The notes under the pieces were generated by a model, which saw only the letters and a list, made by a program, of their open reading frames with translations, was not told the DNA's origin and did no database searches. Below are positions 41,883-51,046 of a DNA stretch of 64,000 nt, piece after piece. A program made the position numbers and the translations under genes. The stretch comes from Acetobacteraceae bacterium AT-5844. GTDB taxonomy: Bacteria > Pseudomonadota > Alphaproteobacteria > Acetobacterales > Acetobacteraceae. The stretch lies in assembly GCA_000245075.1 (NCBI GenBank), contig JH599972.1, forward strand, positions 99,240 to 163,239, written 5' to 3'. Each line of letters starts with the position of its first letter. Position 1 is the first letter of the stretch.

Positions 41883-43778
41883 ATGTCGTTCAGCCGCAGG
41901 TCTCTGCTGGCCACGCCGATCGCGCTCGCCATCTCGCCGGCCATGGCACAATCCGCCGCCACTCCCGGTGCCCCGCCCAGGCGGGAAACGCTGATCCTCG
42001 AAAATCCCGAGGGCGTGATCCGCAACCCCAGCTGGTTCAACATCTGGGCCATCAATGCCGGCAGTCAGTATAACGGCCTGCAGCAGCTGGTGATGGACAC
42101 GCTGTGGTATATCGACCCGGAAAGCGGCCTCGACGGCCCGTTCGATAACTCCCTGGCCTCCGAACCGCCGATCTACAACGCCGACTTCACGGAGATGACG
42201 GCGAAGCTGCGCCAGGGCATCCATTGGAGCGACGGCGTGGAATTCACCGCCGCCGATGTGGTGCACACCGTCGAGACGCAGATCAAGAATCCGGGCATGC
42301 GCTGGAGCGCGCAGCTGATCCTCAATGTGGATCAGGTGACGGCGCCCGACCCCTATACCGTGGTGTTCAAGCTGAAACGGCCCAATGCCCGGTTCCACGC
42401 CAATTTCATGGTCCGTTTCAACGCCATCTGGATCATGCCGAAGCATGTGTTCGAGAAAGTGGCGGACCCGGTGCGGTTCGACTTCAATCCGCCCATCTCC
42501 CTCAGTGCCTATGTCCTGCACAGCTTCGACCCGGAAGGCCGCCGCTTTACCTGGCAGCGTCGCGAGGACTGGCAGCGCACATCGCTCGGCCGCTTCGGCG
42601 AACCCGGCCCGCGCTACGTTTCCTATGTCGATGGCGGCCCGGCGGATAAGCGCGTCATCGCACAGCTGAACCACGAGCTGGATGTGGTGCATGACGTGGC
42701 GCCAGAGGGCATGTTCACCCTCGCCAGGCAGTCGGAGCAAGTGCGAGGCTGGTTCCCAGCTTTCCCCTACGCCCACCCCGACCCCACCCTGCCCTCGCTC
42801 ATCTTCAACACCCAGAACCCGATGTTCACGGATCGCCGTGTCCGCTGGGCGTTGGCGCTCCTGATCGATATGAAGGCCGTCTCGATGGCGGGCTATCGCG
42901 GGGCGGCGACCATCTCCGCCATCGCCCTGCCACCGACCGGCACGCATCCGCGCGATTATCACGAGCCCTTGCAGGAATGGCTGACAGCCTTCGAACTCGA
43001 CACCGGCAAGCAGAAGATCAAGCCCTACGACCCGACGATCGGGACGCAGATCGCCAACCTGGTCCGTCCTTCCAACCCCAACGTGCCCACCGATGCCGCG
43101 CAAATCGCACGCTCGCTCGGCTATGGCTGGTGGAAGCCGAATCCTCAGGCGGCGACCGAGTTGCTGGAGGCCGCCGGTTACCGCAAGCGCGGCAATGCCT
43201 GGATGACGCCGGAAGGAAAGCCCTTCAGCATCAAGGTTGTTGTCGAAGGCGAAACGCGCCCCGTGATGACGCGCACCGGTACCATGATCGCGCAGAACTG
43301 GCGGCAATTCGGCATCGATAGCCGCATCGACGTCGCACAGGGCACCAGCATGGCCGACCGGCGCAACGCCGGGGATTTCGAGACCATCATGGCCTGGAGT
43401 GTGGAAACTTATGGCGGCCATCCGGATCTCGCCTACTTCCTGGACAGCTGGCACTCACAATACGTGGCACCGCCAGGCAAGGCGCAGCCCTGGCGCAATT
43501 GGCAGCGCTGGTCCAGCCCGGAGCTGGACGCCATTATCGAACGCATGCGGAGAACGCCCTTCGATGACCCCTCGGTCGTCGAAATCGGCCGCGACTATGC
43601 CAGGCTGATGGTCCGTGAAATGCCAATCATCCCGCTCATGGCCTATAACGTCTTCACCACCATGGACACCACCTATTGGACGGGCTTCCCGACATCGGAG
43701 AACCCCTACGCCAATCCGGTGCCCAATTGGGGCAACTCCCGATACATGTTCCCACGGCTGAAGCCTCGGCCGGCCTGA
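41883..43778 (+). CDS. ABC transporter substrate-binding protein (oligopeptide/oligosaccharide family 5)
   Basis: 631 residues from the ATG at 41883 with GGAGGAA 6 bp upstream. The signal peptide MSFSRRSLLATPIALAISPAMAQ is followed by a cluster C (SBP_bac_5) binding domain: FTEMTAKLRQGIHWSDGVEFTAADVVHTVETQIKNPGM, HDVAPEGMFTLARQ, TDRRVRWALALLIDMKAVS and the C-terminal REMPIIPLMAYNVF. It captures its ligand in the periplasm for the two permeases and two ATPases that follow. The adjacent arabinofuranosidase suggests arabino-oligosaccharides rather than peptides. Confidence 0.92.
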   Translation: MSFSRRSLLATPIALAISPAMAQSAATPGAPPRRETLILENPEGVIRNPSWFNIWAINAGSQYNGLQQLVMDTLWYIDPESGLDGPFDNSLASEPPIYNADFTEMTAKLRQGIHWSDGVEFTAADVVHTVETQIKNPGMRWSAQLILNVDQVTAPDPYTVVFKLKRPNARFHANFMVRFNAIWIMPKHVFEKVADPVRFDFNPPISLSAYVLHSFDPEGRRFTWQRREDWQRTSLGRFGEPGPRYVSYVDGGPADKRVIAQLNHELDVVHDVAPEGMFTLARQSEQVRGWFPAFPYAHPDPTLPSLIFNTQNPMFTDRRVRWALALLIDMKAVSMAGYRGAATISAIALPPTGTHPRDYHEPLQEWLTAFELDTGKQKIKPYDPTIGTQIANLVRPSNPNVPTDAAQIARSLGYGWWKPNPQAATELLEAAGYRKRGNAWMTPEGKPFSIKVVVEGETRPVMTRTGTMIAQNWRQFGIDSRIDVAQGTSMADRRNAGDFETIMAWSVETYGGHPDLAYFLDSWHSQYVAPPGKAQPWRNWQRWSSPELDAIIERMRRTPFDDPSVVEIGRDYARLMVREMPIIPLMAYNVFTTMDTTYWTGFPTSENPYANPVPNWGNSRYMFPRLKPRPA

Positions 43779-43843
43779 CCGGTTGCGGGCGCTCTGCACC
43801 TGCCCCTTCCGCCCTTGCCTCGCCCACCATCGGGATGGCCTGA

Positions 43844-44848
43844 ATGCGCGCTTATGGCTTCTACCTGCTCAAGCGGCTGATGCAATTCGCCCTGGTTGTC
43901 TTCATCGGCATCAACGTCGCCTATGTCATTACCCACGCCACACCGATTGATCCCGTGGAGCAAACCATCAGCGCCGCCACAGCCTTCGGTAATACCAGCC
44001 CGGAGGCGATCGACATGATGAGGAGCTCCCTTCAGGATCTTTATGGCACGGGCGGCAGCGCCCTCGACCAATGGCTGGCCTTCTGGGGCCGCATCCTCGT
44101 AGGCGACTTCGGCCCTTCCCTCTCAGCCTTCCCCACCCCTGTGGCGACGCTCATCAGCCGTGCGCTACCATGGACCGCGGGCCTGATGCTGGTCTCGACG
44201 CTGCTGGCCTGGGGGTTGGGAAATCTGCTTGGGGGCCTGGCCGGCTATTACCGCCGCAATCGCCTGCTGAAATTCGCGGGCATCATTGCGATGGGCATTC
44301 ATCCTGTCCCCTACTACATCGTCGCCTTCGTGCTGCTGATCCTCTTCGGCTATGTCTGGCCGATTCTTCCCATCACGGGCGCTTACGCCCAGGGCTTGCG
44401 GCCAGGCTTCAACCTCGAATTCATCGGCAGCGTCATCCGCCATTCCCTACTGCCTGCCCTATCGCTGGTGCTGGTCGGCATCGGGGGCTGGTTCATGGGT
44501 ATGCGGTCGCTTGTTCCCACCATCATGGCCGAGGACTATACTGTCTATGCCGAGTTGGGCGGCGTCCGCAAACGTCGCATCCTGGGTTCCTATGTCATGC
44601 GCAACGCATTGGCACCGCAGGTCACCGGCCTGGCCATGACGCTGGGCGCAATCTTCAACGGAGCCATCATCACCGAGCAGGTCTTCGGCTATCCGGGCCT
44701 TGGCTCGCTGCTGATCTCGGCGGTCCATGCGGGCGACTACAGCCTCGTCATCGGCGTCACCACCATCTCCATCATCGCCGTCTCCTTCGCGGTGCTGCTG
44801 GTGGACTTGCTCTATCCCCTCCTTGACCCTCGCGTGCAGGCGCGCTGA
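43844..44848 (+). CDS. ABC transporter permease (DppB-like)
   Basis: 334 residues. An N-terminal membrane anchor (YLLKRLMQFALVVFIGINVAYVITHATP) is followed by about five further spans. The EAA loop (EDYTVYAELGGVRKRRILGSYVMRNALAPQVTGLAM) binds the ATPases, and the C-terminus FGYPGLGSLLISAVHAGDYSLVIGVTTI is typical of family 5 permeases. It forms the inner-membrane channel with the next gene, 2 bp downstream. It is 65 bp after the receptor gene. Confidence 0.94.
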   Translation: MRAYGFYLLKRLMQFALVVFIGINVAYVITHATPIDPVEQTISAATAFGNTSPEAIDMMRSSLQDLYGTGGSALDQWLAFWGRILVGDFGPSLSAFPTPVATLISRALPWTAGLMLVSTLLAWGLGNLLGGLAGYYRRNRLLKFAGIIAMGIHPVPYYIVAFVLLILFGYVWPILPITGAYAQGLRPGFNLEFIGSVIRHSLLPALSLVLVGIGGWFMGMRSLVPTIMAEDYTVYAELGGVRKRRILGSYVMRNALAPQVTGLAMTLGAIFNGAIITEQVFGYPGLGSLLISAVHAGDYSLVIGVTTISIIAVSFAVLLVDLLYPLLDPRVQAR

Positions 44849-44850
44849 CG

Positions 44851-45711
44851 ATGTGGAACATCCTTCGCGACCTCTTGCGCTACAACTGGGAATTCGCCGC
44901 CGGCGCCATTCTGCTTGGAGCCGTCATCATTGTCGCGGCGCTGTCGTTCATCTCCCCCTACCCTCCACTTGATGTCTATGTAGCCCCGCCGGATATGCCG
45001 CCTTCCTCCGAGCACTGGCTCGGAACCAATTCCCGCGGCCAGGACGTCTTCTGGCAGCTTACCGTAGCCGTCCGGAACACGCTTCTCTTTGGCGTCGTGG
45101 TTGCGGTCATCAGTCGCCTGATCTCCCTCGCCGTCGGCTTGTTCGCTGGCTATATGGGCGGGTCGGTGGACCGCATGCTGATGTCGGTGAACGACACCTT
45201 CATCGTCCTGCCGATCTTTCCCATCTTGGTTCTGTTCTACTTCGTCATGCGCGATCAGATGAGTTGGGCACTGCTGGCGCTGGTCGCCGCTTGCCTCGGC
45301 TGGTCTTACGACGCCCGCCTTATTCGCTCCGTGGCGTTGTCCCTCAAGACGCGGGAGTTCACGACCCAGTCGGCCTTCTGCGGCATGAATGCAGCGGAGA
45401 TCGTGACACGGGAGCATCTCCCCTATGTCATGCCGATCGTCTTCACCACCACCATGAATAACATGAACTGGAGCATCGGCCTTGAGGTCACGCTCTCGGT
45501 GCTGGGCTTCACCGATGTCAACACCCCGACCATCGGCGGCATGATCTACTGGGCGAACCAGCATGCCGCGCTGGTCTCCGGCATCTGGTGGTGGATCGCA
45601 GCGCCTGTCGCCCTGGTGATCGTCGTCTTCGTCTCTCTCTTCCTGCTGTCCCTGTCGATGAACGAGTATATCGACCCGCGTTCCCGACTTGCCCGCATGG
45701 GAAGCGGCTGA
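44851..45711 (+). CDS. ABC transporter permease (DppC-like)
   Basis: 286 residues. There is an N-terminal span (WEFAAGAILLGAVIIVAALSFISPYPP), a HWLGTNSRGQDVFWQL motif typical of DppC/OppC, five to six spans in all, and the EAA-type loop around SLKTREFTTQSAFCGMNAAEIVTREHLPYVMP. It pairs with the preceding permease. The stop codon overlaps the start of the ATPase gene by one base. Confidence 0.93.
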   Translation: MWNILRDLLRYNWEFAAGAILLGAVIIVAALSFISPYPPLDVYVAPPDMPPSSEHWLGTNSRGQDVFWQLTVAVRNTLLFGVVVAVISRLISLAVGLFAGYMGGSVDRMLMSVNDTFIVLPIFPILVLFYFVMRDQMSWALLALVAACLGWSYDARLIRSVALSLKTREFTTQSAFCGMNAAEIVTREHLPYVMPIVFTTTMNNMNWSIGLEVTLSVLGFTDVNTPTIGGMIYWANQHAALVSGIWWWIAAPVALVIVVFVSLFLLSLSMNEYIDPRSRLARMGSG

Positions 45712-46703
45712 TGCAGCCGATCCTCTCCGTCAGCGGCCTCAAAGCCTATTACCAGATGCGCTATTTCGGCGTGGCACGGGAGATCCGCGCGGTCGATGAC
45801 ATCACGCTCCATATCAACCGCGACGAAATCTACGGCATCGCCGGCGAAAGCTCCTCCGGCAAGAGCACGCTCATCAAGACCATTGCACGCGCCATCCGGC
45901 CTCCGCTCAACGTCGTCGGTGGCTCCATCGCCTTCGACTTCGAAGCCGGGCCGCGCGACTTGTATGCTCTGTCCGAGGAGCAGCTTTCCGCCATCCGCTG
46001 GCGGCATCTCTCCTACATCATGCAGGGCTCGATGAACGTCCTGAATCCGGTCCGCCGGATCCGCCACTCCTTCGTCGACTTCGCCTTTCGCCACATGGGG
46101 CTGCCCATGCCGGCTTTTCTCCAGCGGGTGGAGGACCACCTGGCCCATCTTTCCCTGCAGCCCGGCATCCTGGAGAGCTTCCCTCACGAGCTGTCAGGTG
46201 GCATGCGGCAGCGCGTCACCATTGCCCTCGCCACCGTATGCCGGCCCGACTTCATCATCGCCGATGAACCGACCACCGCGCTCGACGTCGTCGTGCAGAA
46301 AAACGTGCTGGGCATGATCCGCCGCCTTCAACAGGAAATGGGGGCGTCGGTCCTCTTCGTGACGCATGACATGGCAGTTCATGCCAATCTCTGCGACCGC
46401 CTGGGTATCATGTATGCCGGCCGCCTCGTTGAAGAGGCGCCGACACGCGCGCTCTTCCAGCGCCCGTTGCATCCTTACACAGCCCACCTGATTCGCAGCC
46501 TGCCCCGCATCGGCGATGATACGCCGCGCCATGGGCTGGAGGGGCGACCTCCAAGCCTCGCCGCGCCGCCTCCCGGATGCCGCTTTCATCCCCGCTGCCC
46601 CCTGGCCATGGACATCTGCAAGCGTGAGGTGCCGCCCATGGAGGAGCTGGAGAGCGGGCACCGCGTCGCCTGCCACGCCGCGCTGCAAGGGATAGCACCG
46701 TGA
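45711..46703 (+). CDS. ABC transporter ATP-binding protein (DppD-like)
   Basis: 330 residues. Walker A is GIAGESSSGKSTLIK, the signature FPHELSGGMRQRVTIALA, Walker B DFIIADEPTTALD and the H-loop LFVTHDMAVH. The C-terminal oligopeptide/dipeptide extension carries the cysteine cluster (GCRFHPRCPLAMDICKREVPP) typical of this family. It drives the importer together with the next ATPase. Confidence 0.95.
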   Translation: MQPILSVSGLKAYYQMRYFGVAREIRAVDDITLHINRDEIYGIAGESSSGKSTLIKTIARAIRPPLNVVGGSIAFDFEAGPRDLYALSEEQLSAIRWRHLSYIMQGSMNVLNPVRRIRHSFVDFAFRHMGLPMPAFLQRVEDHLAHLSLQPGILESFPHELSGGMRQRVTIALATVCRPDFIIADEPTTALDVVVQKNVLGMIRRLQQEMGASVLFVTHDMAVHANLCDRLGIMYAGRLVEEAPTRALFQRPLHPYTAHLIRSLPRIGDDTPRHGLEGRPPSLAAPPPGCRFHPRCPLAMDICKREVPPMEELESGHRVACHAALQGIAP

Positions 46704-47557
46704 CGAAAGCCCTTCTGGAGCTGCGCGATGTCAGCAAAACCTATGCGGGTGGCGGCTTACTCTCCCGCCGGCATGTCGCGGCTGTCTCCGGCGTCTCATT
46801 CTCCCTGCAAGCCGAACAGCCCGAGGTCTTCGCCATCATCGGTGAATCCGGCAGCGGCAAATCCAGCCTCGCGCGCATGGTGCTGGGGCTGAGCGCCCCG
46901 AGTCAGGGTACCATCCTGTTTCGTGGGCAGGACGTCACGGCGCTCAGGTCGCGGCGCGACAGGCTTGCCTTCATGCGCCAGGTTCAGCCCATCCTGCAAA
47001 ACCCTTTCGAGGCGTTCAACCCTCTCACGCGCGTGGACCGCTACCTGTATGCGACCGCACGCAACCTCGCCGGTGCGTCCGACCAGGCTGCTGCGGAAGC
47101 TGCTGCCGACGGCGCCTTGCAACAGGTCGGGCTCTCTTTGGCGGAATTACGGGGCCGGTTCCCTCACGAGCTGTCCGGCGGGCAGCTCCAACGCGCAGCC
47201 ATAGCCCGCGCCCTCATTCCACGCCCCGCACTGCTCGTTGCCGATGAGCCGGTGTCGATGATCGATGCCTCGCTCCGCATGACTATCGTCAACCTCTTCC
47301 GGGACCTGCGGGAACGTCTGCGGGTGTCCATCATCTATATCACGCATGATCTGGCCACCGCCTATACGATCAGCGACCGCATCGTGATCATGCGTCACGG
47401 CGAGATTGTGGAGTCGGGCAATGCCCGCGAGGTGCTCGCGCATCCGCAGCATCCCTACTCCATCCAGCTCAAGGAATCCGTGCTCTCCATCGAGGGAGCC
47501 TGGAACAAAGAGACGGCGCTGGTGTCGTCCGGAAACAGGGAAGGATCACGGCTTTGA
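46700..47557 (+). CDS. ABC transporter ATP-binding protein (DppF-like)
   Basis: 285 residues from a GTG that overlaps the previous stop by 4 bp. Walker A is IIGESGSGKSSLARM, the signature FPHELSGGQLQRAAIARAL, Walker B LLVADEPVSMIDAS and the H-loop IYITHDLATAY. The usual C-terminal Cys extension of DppF is shortened. It is the second nucleotide-binding subunit of the importer. Its stop overlaps the start of the arabinofuranosidase gene. Confidence 0.94.
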   Translation: MTKALLELRDVSKTYAGGGLLSRRHVAAVSGVSFSLQAEQPEVFAIIGESGSGKSSLARMVLGLSAPSQGTILFRGQDVTALRSRRDRLAFMRQVQPILQNPFEAFNPLTRVDRYLYATARNLAGASDQAAAEAAADGALQQVGLSLAELRGRFPHELSGGQLQRAAIARALIPRPALLVADEPVSMIDASLRMTIVNLFRDLRERLRVSIIYITHDLATAYTISDRIVIMRHGEIVESGNAREVLAHPQHPYSIQLKESVLSIEGAWNKETALVSSGNREGSRL

Positions 47558-49098
47558 AGGCGAGGGTGACCATCGATCGTGACGTCGCCATAGGCGATAC
47601 GCATGAGCGCCTGTTCGGCGCATTCGTCGAGCATCTCGGCCGCTGCGTCTATGGCGGCATCTACGAACCTGGCCATCCGGAAGCCGATGAGAAGGGTTTT
47701 CGCAAGGACGTTCTTGCTCTGGTGAAGGAGCTGGCTCCGACCATCATGCGCTACCCGGGCGGCAATTTCGTCTCGGGATACAACTGGGAAGATGGTGTTG
47801 GGCCCGTCGAGCACCGCCCTCGCCGTCTCGACCTCGCCTGGATGTCGACCGAGCCCAACACCTTTGGCACCAATGAGTTCATCAACTGGTGCCGGGCGGC
47901 GGAGATCGAGCCCATGCTCGCGGTCAACCTGGGCACGCGTGGCGCGGACGCGGCTCGCAACCTTGTCGAGTATTGCAACCACCCTGGCGGCACTTACTGG
48001 TCAGACCTCAGGCGCTCTCACGGGTGGGAGGCGCCTCATGACGTAAAGTTCTGGTGCCTGGGCAATGAGGTCGATGGCCCCTGGCAGATGGAGCATAAGA
48101 CAGCGCAGGAATATGGCCGCGTCGCCACCGAGTCGGCCAAGATGATGAAATGGACGGACCCGAGCCTGGAACTGGCGGCATGCGGTTCCTCGGCGCGCAA
48201 CATGCCAACCTTCGGTGCCTGGGAACGCGAGGTCCTGGAACACACTTTCGATCATGTGGAGTTCATGTCGCTCCACACTTATCTCAACAACTACGCCGAG
48301 GATATGCCTTCCTTCCTCGCCAGTGCTGATCTGATGGATTCCTTCATCGAGGAAGTCGTCGCCATTGTTGATTCCGTCGCGGCGGCGCGGCGCTCATCCA
48401 AACGTATCATGCTGAGCTTCGACGAATGGAATGTCTGGTATCGCACGCGTGGAAAGAAGGAAGGCCGCACCATTCCTGGCTGGCCCGTCGCGCCTCCGAT
48501 CCTCGAGGAAGTCTATACCATGGGGGATGCGCTGGCCTTTGGCGGCGCATGCATCTCCCTTCTCAATCACGCGGACAGGGTCAAGGCAGCCTGTCTTGCC
48601 CAGCTCGTGAATGCCATAGCGCCCATCATGACGGAAACAGGCGGGCCCGCTTGGCGCCAGACCATTTTCTATCCCTTCGCGCACATGTCCAACCTTGGTC
48701 GTGGAAGGGTTCTCCGCGCCCATGTGGATTCGCCGAGCTACGCCACGAACTACTACGACCCGCGTGGCACGCAGGAACACCGCTTTGCCATGCCGGCGGT
48801 GCCGTATCTGAAATGCGCCGCGGTGCATGACAGGAAGGGGGGCTTCATAACGCTCTTTCTGCTCAATCGTCATCTGAGTGAGGATCTTGAGCTTGAGCTC
48901 GAAGTGAGGGGAATGGGCGAACTGGCTGTCGATACCTGCCACCAGCTTCACCATCCCGATCTTGACGCGGTCAACAGCCGGGACAACCCCACAGAGGTCC
49001 AACCCGTCGCCCTTGCGGATGCTCATATCCAGGGCGGAAGGCTCTCCGCGACGCTGCGCCAGGCTTCCTGGAACGTCATCCGTCTTCGCGCTGCATGA
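47554..49098 (+). CDS. abfA: Alpha-L-arabinofuranosidase (GH51)
   Basis: 514 residues from a TTG start overlapping the previous stop (TTGA), preceded by GGGAAGG. A GH51 (beta/alpha)8 barrel is clear: IMRYPGGNFVSGYNWEDGVGP, general acid Glu172 (KFWCLGNEVDGPWQ) and nucleophile Glu291 (MLSFDEWNVWY). The C-terminal beta domain ends SATLRQASWNVIRL. It releases terminal L-arabinofuranose from arabino-oligosaccharides. No signal peptide is present, so hydrolysis is cytoplasmic after import through the co-transcribed ABC system. Arabinose catabolic genes are not in the window. Confidence 0.96.
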   Translation: MKARVTIDRDVAIGDTHERLFGAFVEHLGRCVYGGIYEPGHPEADEKGFRKDVLALVKELAPTIMRYPGGNFVSGYNWEDGVGPVEHRPRRLDLAWMSTEPNTFGTNEFINWCRAAEIEPMLAVNLGTRGADAARNLVEYCNHPGGTYWSDLRRSHGWEAPHDVKFWCLGNEVDGPWQMEHKTAQEYGRVATESAKMMKWTDPSLELAACGSSARNMPTFGAWEREVLEHTFDHVEFMSLHTYLNNYAEDMPSFLASADLMDSFIEEVVAIVDSVAAARRSSKRIMLSFDEWNVWYRTRGKKEGRTIPGWPVAPPILEEVYTMGDALAFGGACISLLNHADRVKAACLAQLVNAIAPIMTETGGPAWRQTIFYPFAHMSNLGRGRVLRAHVDSPSYATNYYDPRGTQEHRFAMPAVPYLKCAAVHDRKGGFITLFLLNRHLSEDLELELEVRGMGELAVDTCHQLHHPDLDAVNSRDNPTEVQPVALADAHIQGGRLSATLRQASWNVIRLRAA

Positions 49099-49159
49099 AG
49101 CTCTTCATCGTGCTGCCTGGAATGGGCCACCGCATGGCATGTGGCGGTCCTGCTGCGCT

Positions 49160-49852
49160 CTAGATGGCGTCCTTCACCCGCTCATAGGTCATGTCCAGAT
49201 GTAACGCCAAGACAGCGGCCAGCGCCTCACCGTCCCGCGCTCGCAGGCTGCGGACCATCTCTTCATGCTCCGCCACCGCGCTGGCCCATTTCTCCGGCCC
49301 CTCATTGCCGATGAAGCGGATATGCTTCATCCGCGCCTGAATGGCTTCATGCGCCCAACGCAAGGTCTCATTGCCCGAGGCGGCGACAATCTGGGTATGA
49401 ATCGCCTGGTTCAGCTTGAAATAGGCCAGCCGGTTCCGCTCGGCATAGCGGTCCATCATCTCGGCATGTAGCGCCTCGATCTTCGCGATCGTCGCCTCCG
49501 GGGCTTCGGCGCAGGCCAGCCGGCCGGCCAGCACCTCCAGGGCCTTCAACACCGCCAGACTGTCCAGCACATCCTTGCGCGTCAGCCTGCGCACGACCGC
49601 GCCGCGCGCGGGCACCAGCTCCACCAGCCCCTCGCCCGCAAGCATCCGCACTGCCTCCCGCAGAGGTGTCCGGGAAACACCGAGCTGGACGCACAAAACC
49701 GCCTCGTTCAGCCTTGTCCCAGGCGCGATCAGTCCCTGGGTGATCAGGTCGCGGAGGCGGATGGCCACCTCCTCCTGCAACGGCCGGCGGATGATGCGGC
49801 TGGCTTCAGCCGGCTCTCGAACCGCCTCCCGCACCTCCTGCTTGGTCTCCAT
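49160..49852 (-). CDS. GntR/FadR-type transcriptional regulator
   Basis: 230 residues from the ATG at 49852. The GntR winged helix is LRDLITQGLIAPGTRLNEAVLCVQLGVSRTPLREAVRMLAGEGLVELVPARGAVV. The all-helical FCD effector domain follows, with metal-ligand-type residues in RLAYFKLNQAIHTQIVAASGN and AVAEHEEMVRSL...ALHLDMTYERV. It is divergent from the pdxA-tctCBA operon with a large inverted repeat in the gap and most likely represses it. The effector is probably the imported carboxylate. Confidence 0.94.
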   Translation of the reverse strand: METKQEVREAVREPAEASRIIRRPLQEEVAIRLRDLITQGLIAPGTRLNEAVLCVQLGVSRTPLREAVRMLAGEGLVELVPARGAVVRRLTRKDVLDSLAVLKALEVLAGRLACAEAPEATIAKIEALHAEMMDRYAERNRLAYFKLNQAIHTQIVAASGNETLRWAHEAIQARMKHIRFIGNEGPEKWASAVAEHEEMVRSLRARDGEALAAVLALHLDMTYERVKDAI

Positions 49853-49902
49853 GGTCGCGGCACTCCTCGGAGCGGTCAGGATAACCGCATTGACAGCACA
49901 AA

Positions 49903-49933
49903 ATACTGTATGCACTGATACTGCATACAGTAT
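49903..49933. promoter_or_regulatory. GntR-type operator, divergent gntR/pdxA promoter
   Basis: ATACTGTATGCA (49903-49914) and TGCATACAGTAT (49922-49933) are perfect 12-bp arms with a 7-bp spacer. The site is 50 bp from the gntR ATG and 20 bp from the pdxA-like ATG, so bound regulator would block both promoters. Confidence 0.85.
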
Positions 49934-49953
49934 GATGGGAGGGGCGCAAAAGG

Positions 49954-50982
49954 ATGAACATCCAGGCCCAACACGCTTCCAAACCCAGCCTGGCGTTGGC
50001 CATGGGCGATGCCGCCGGCATTTCAGCCGAGCTGGCCGCCAAGGTGCTGGCGGATGAGGCCGTTCGCGAGGCGGCGCGGATCACGGTCTTTGGCGACGCT
50101 CGCGTGCTGGCTCAGGGCGCCAAGGTGGCCGGCGTGGAATCCGATATCGACGTCGTCCCCGATGGCCAGCCCCGTCCCGCGGCCAGTGGCCGCCCGGTTC
50201 TCATCGATCTCGCCAATTGCGACCCCGCCGAGGTGCCGCTCGGCGAGGTATCCGTGGCTGGGGGCCGCTTCGCGACGGAGAATTTCCGCCGCGCCCTCGC
50301 CATGGCCGCCGCCGGCGAAGCCGACGCCGTGTGCTTCACCCCCTTCAACAAAGGCGCGATGCGCCTCGTGACGCCCGGTTATGAGGACGAGATCGGCTTC
50401 ACCGCCGAGGCCATCGGCTTCCATGGCGTCGCCAAGGAGTTCAACGTTCTCGAGGGGCTGTGGAACGCCCGCGTCACATCACATGTCCCGCTGTCGCAGG
50501 TTGCCAGCCTGCTCAATGTGCAGACCATCCTCGACAATCTGCGGCTGACGAACACCGCCCTTCGCGCCGCCGGCTTCGCGCATCCGCGCATCGCCGTGGC
50601 GGGCCTCAATCCCCATGCCGGCGACAACGGCAATTTCGGGCGGGAGGAAATCGACATCATCGCCCCCGCCGTGAAGGCGGGCCAGGCGGAGCAGATCGGC
50701 TGCGACGGCCCCTTCCCCGCGGATACCGTCTTCGTCCGCGCCAAGCGCGGCGATTTCGATGCCGTGCTCACCATGTATCACGACCAGGGCCAGATCGCGA
50801 TGAAGCTGATCGGCTTTGATGCCGGCGTCACGCTCATGGGCGGTTTCCCCTTCCCCATCTGCACGGCGGCGCACGGCACAGCTTACGATATCGCGGGGAA
50901 GGGCGTCGCCCATCCGGGCGCCATGCGTAATGCCATGCTGCTCGCTGCCCGCATGGCCACGAGGGAGGCCACCGCCGGCTGA
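49954..50982 (+). CDS. PdxA-family 4-hydroxythreonine-4-phosphate dehydrogenase-like protein (PdxA2 type)
   Basis: 342 residues. PdxA fold: LALAMGDAAGISAELAAKVL, SHVPLSQ with a metal His, LNPHAGDNGNFGREEIDIIAPAV, CDGPFPADTVF and MYHDQGQIAMKLIGFDAGVTLMGG with another metal His. Paralogous PdxA2 enzymes oxidise and decarboxylate phosphorylated four-carbon acids such as D-threonate or D-erythronate 4-phosphate rather than serving vitamin B6 synthesis. The operon context (GntR, TTT transporter, SAF-domain oxidoreductase) supports a catabolic role. The kinase (DUF1537) usually paired with PdxA2 is not present here. Confidence 0.87.
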   Translation: MNIQAQHASKPSLALAMGDAAGISAELAAKVLADEAVREAARITVFGDARVLAQGAKVAGVESDIDVVPDGQPRPAASGRPVLIDLANCDPAEVPLGEVSVAGGRFATENFRRALAMAAAGEADAVCFTPFNKGAMRLVTPGYEDEIGFTAEAIGFHGVAKEFNVLEGLWNARVTSHVPLSQVASLLNVQTILDNLRLTNTALRAAGFAHPRIAVAGLNPHAGDNGNFGREEIDIIAPAVKAGQAEQIGCDGPFPADTVFVRAKRGDFDAVLTMYHDQGQIAMKLIGFDAGVTLMGGFPFPICTAAHGTAYDIAGKGVAHPGAMRNAMLLAARMATREATAG

Positions 50983-51046
50983 CTTCGCCTTTCTGACGCG
51001 GAGAACCCCTGAAGGGGCACGCGATTCCATACAGGAGAAACGTCCG

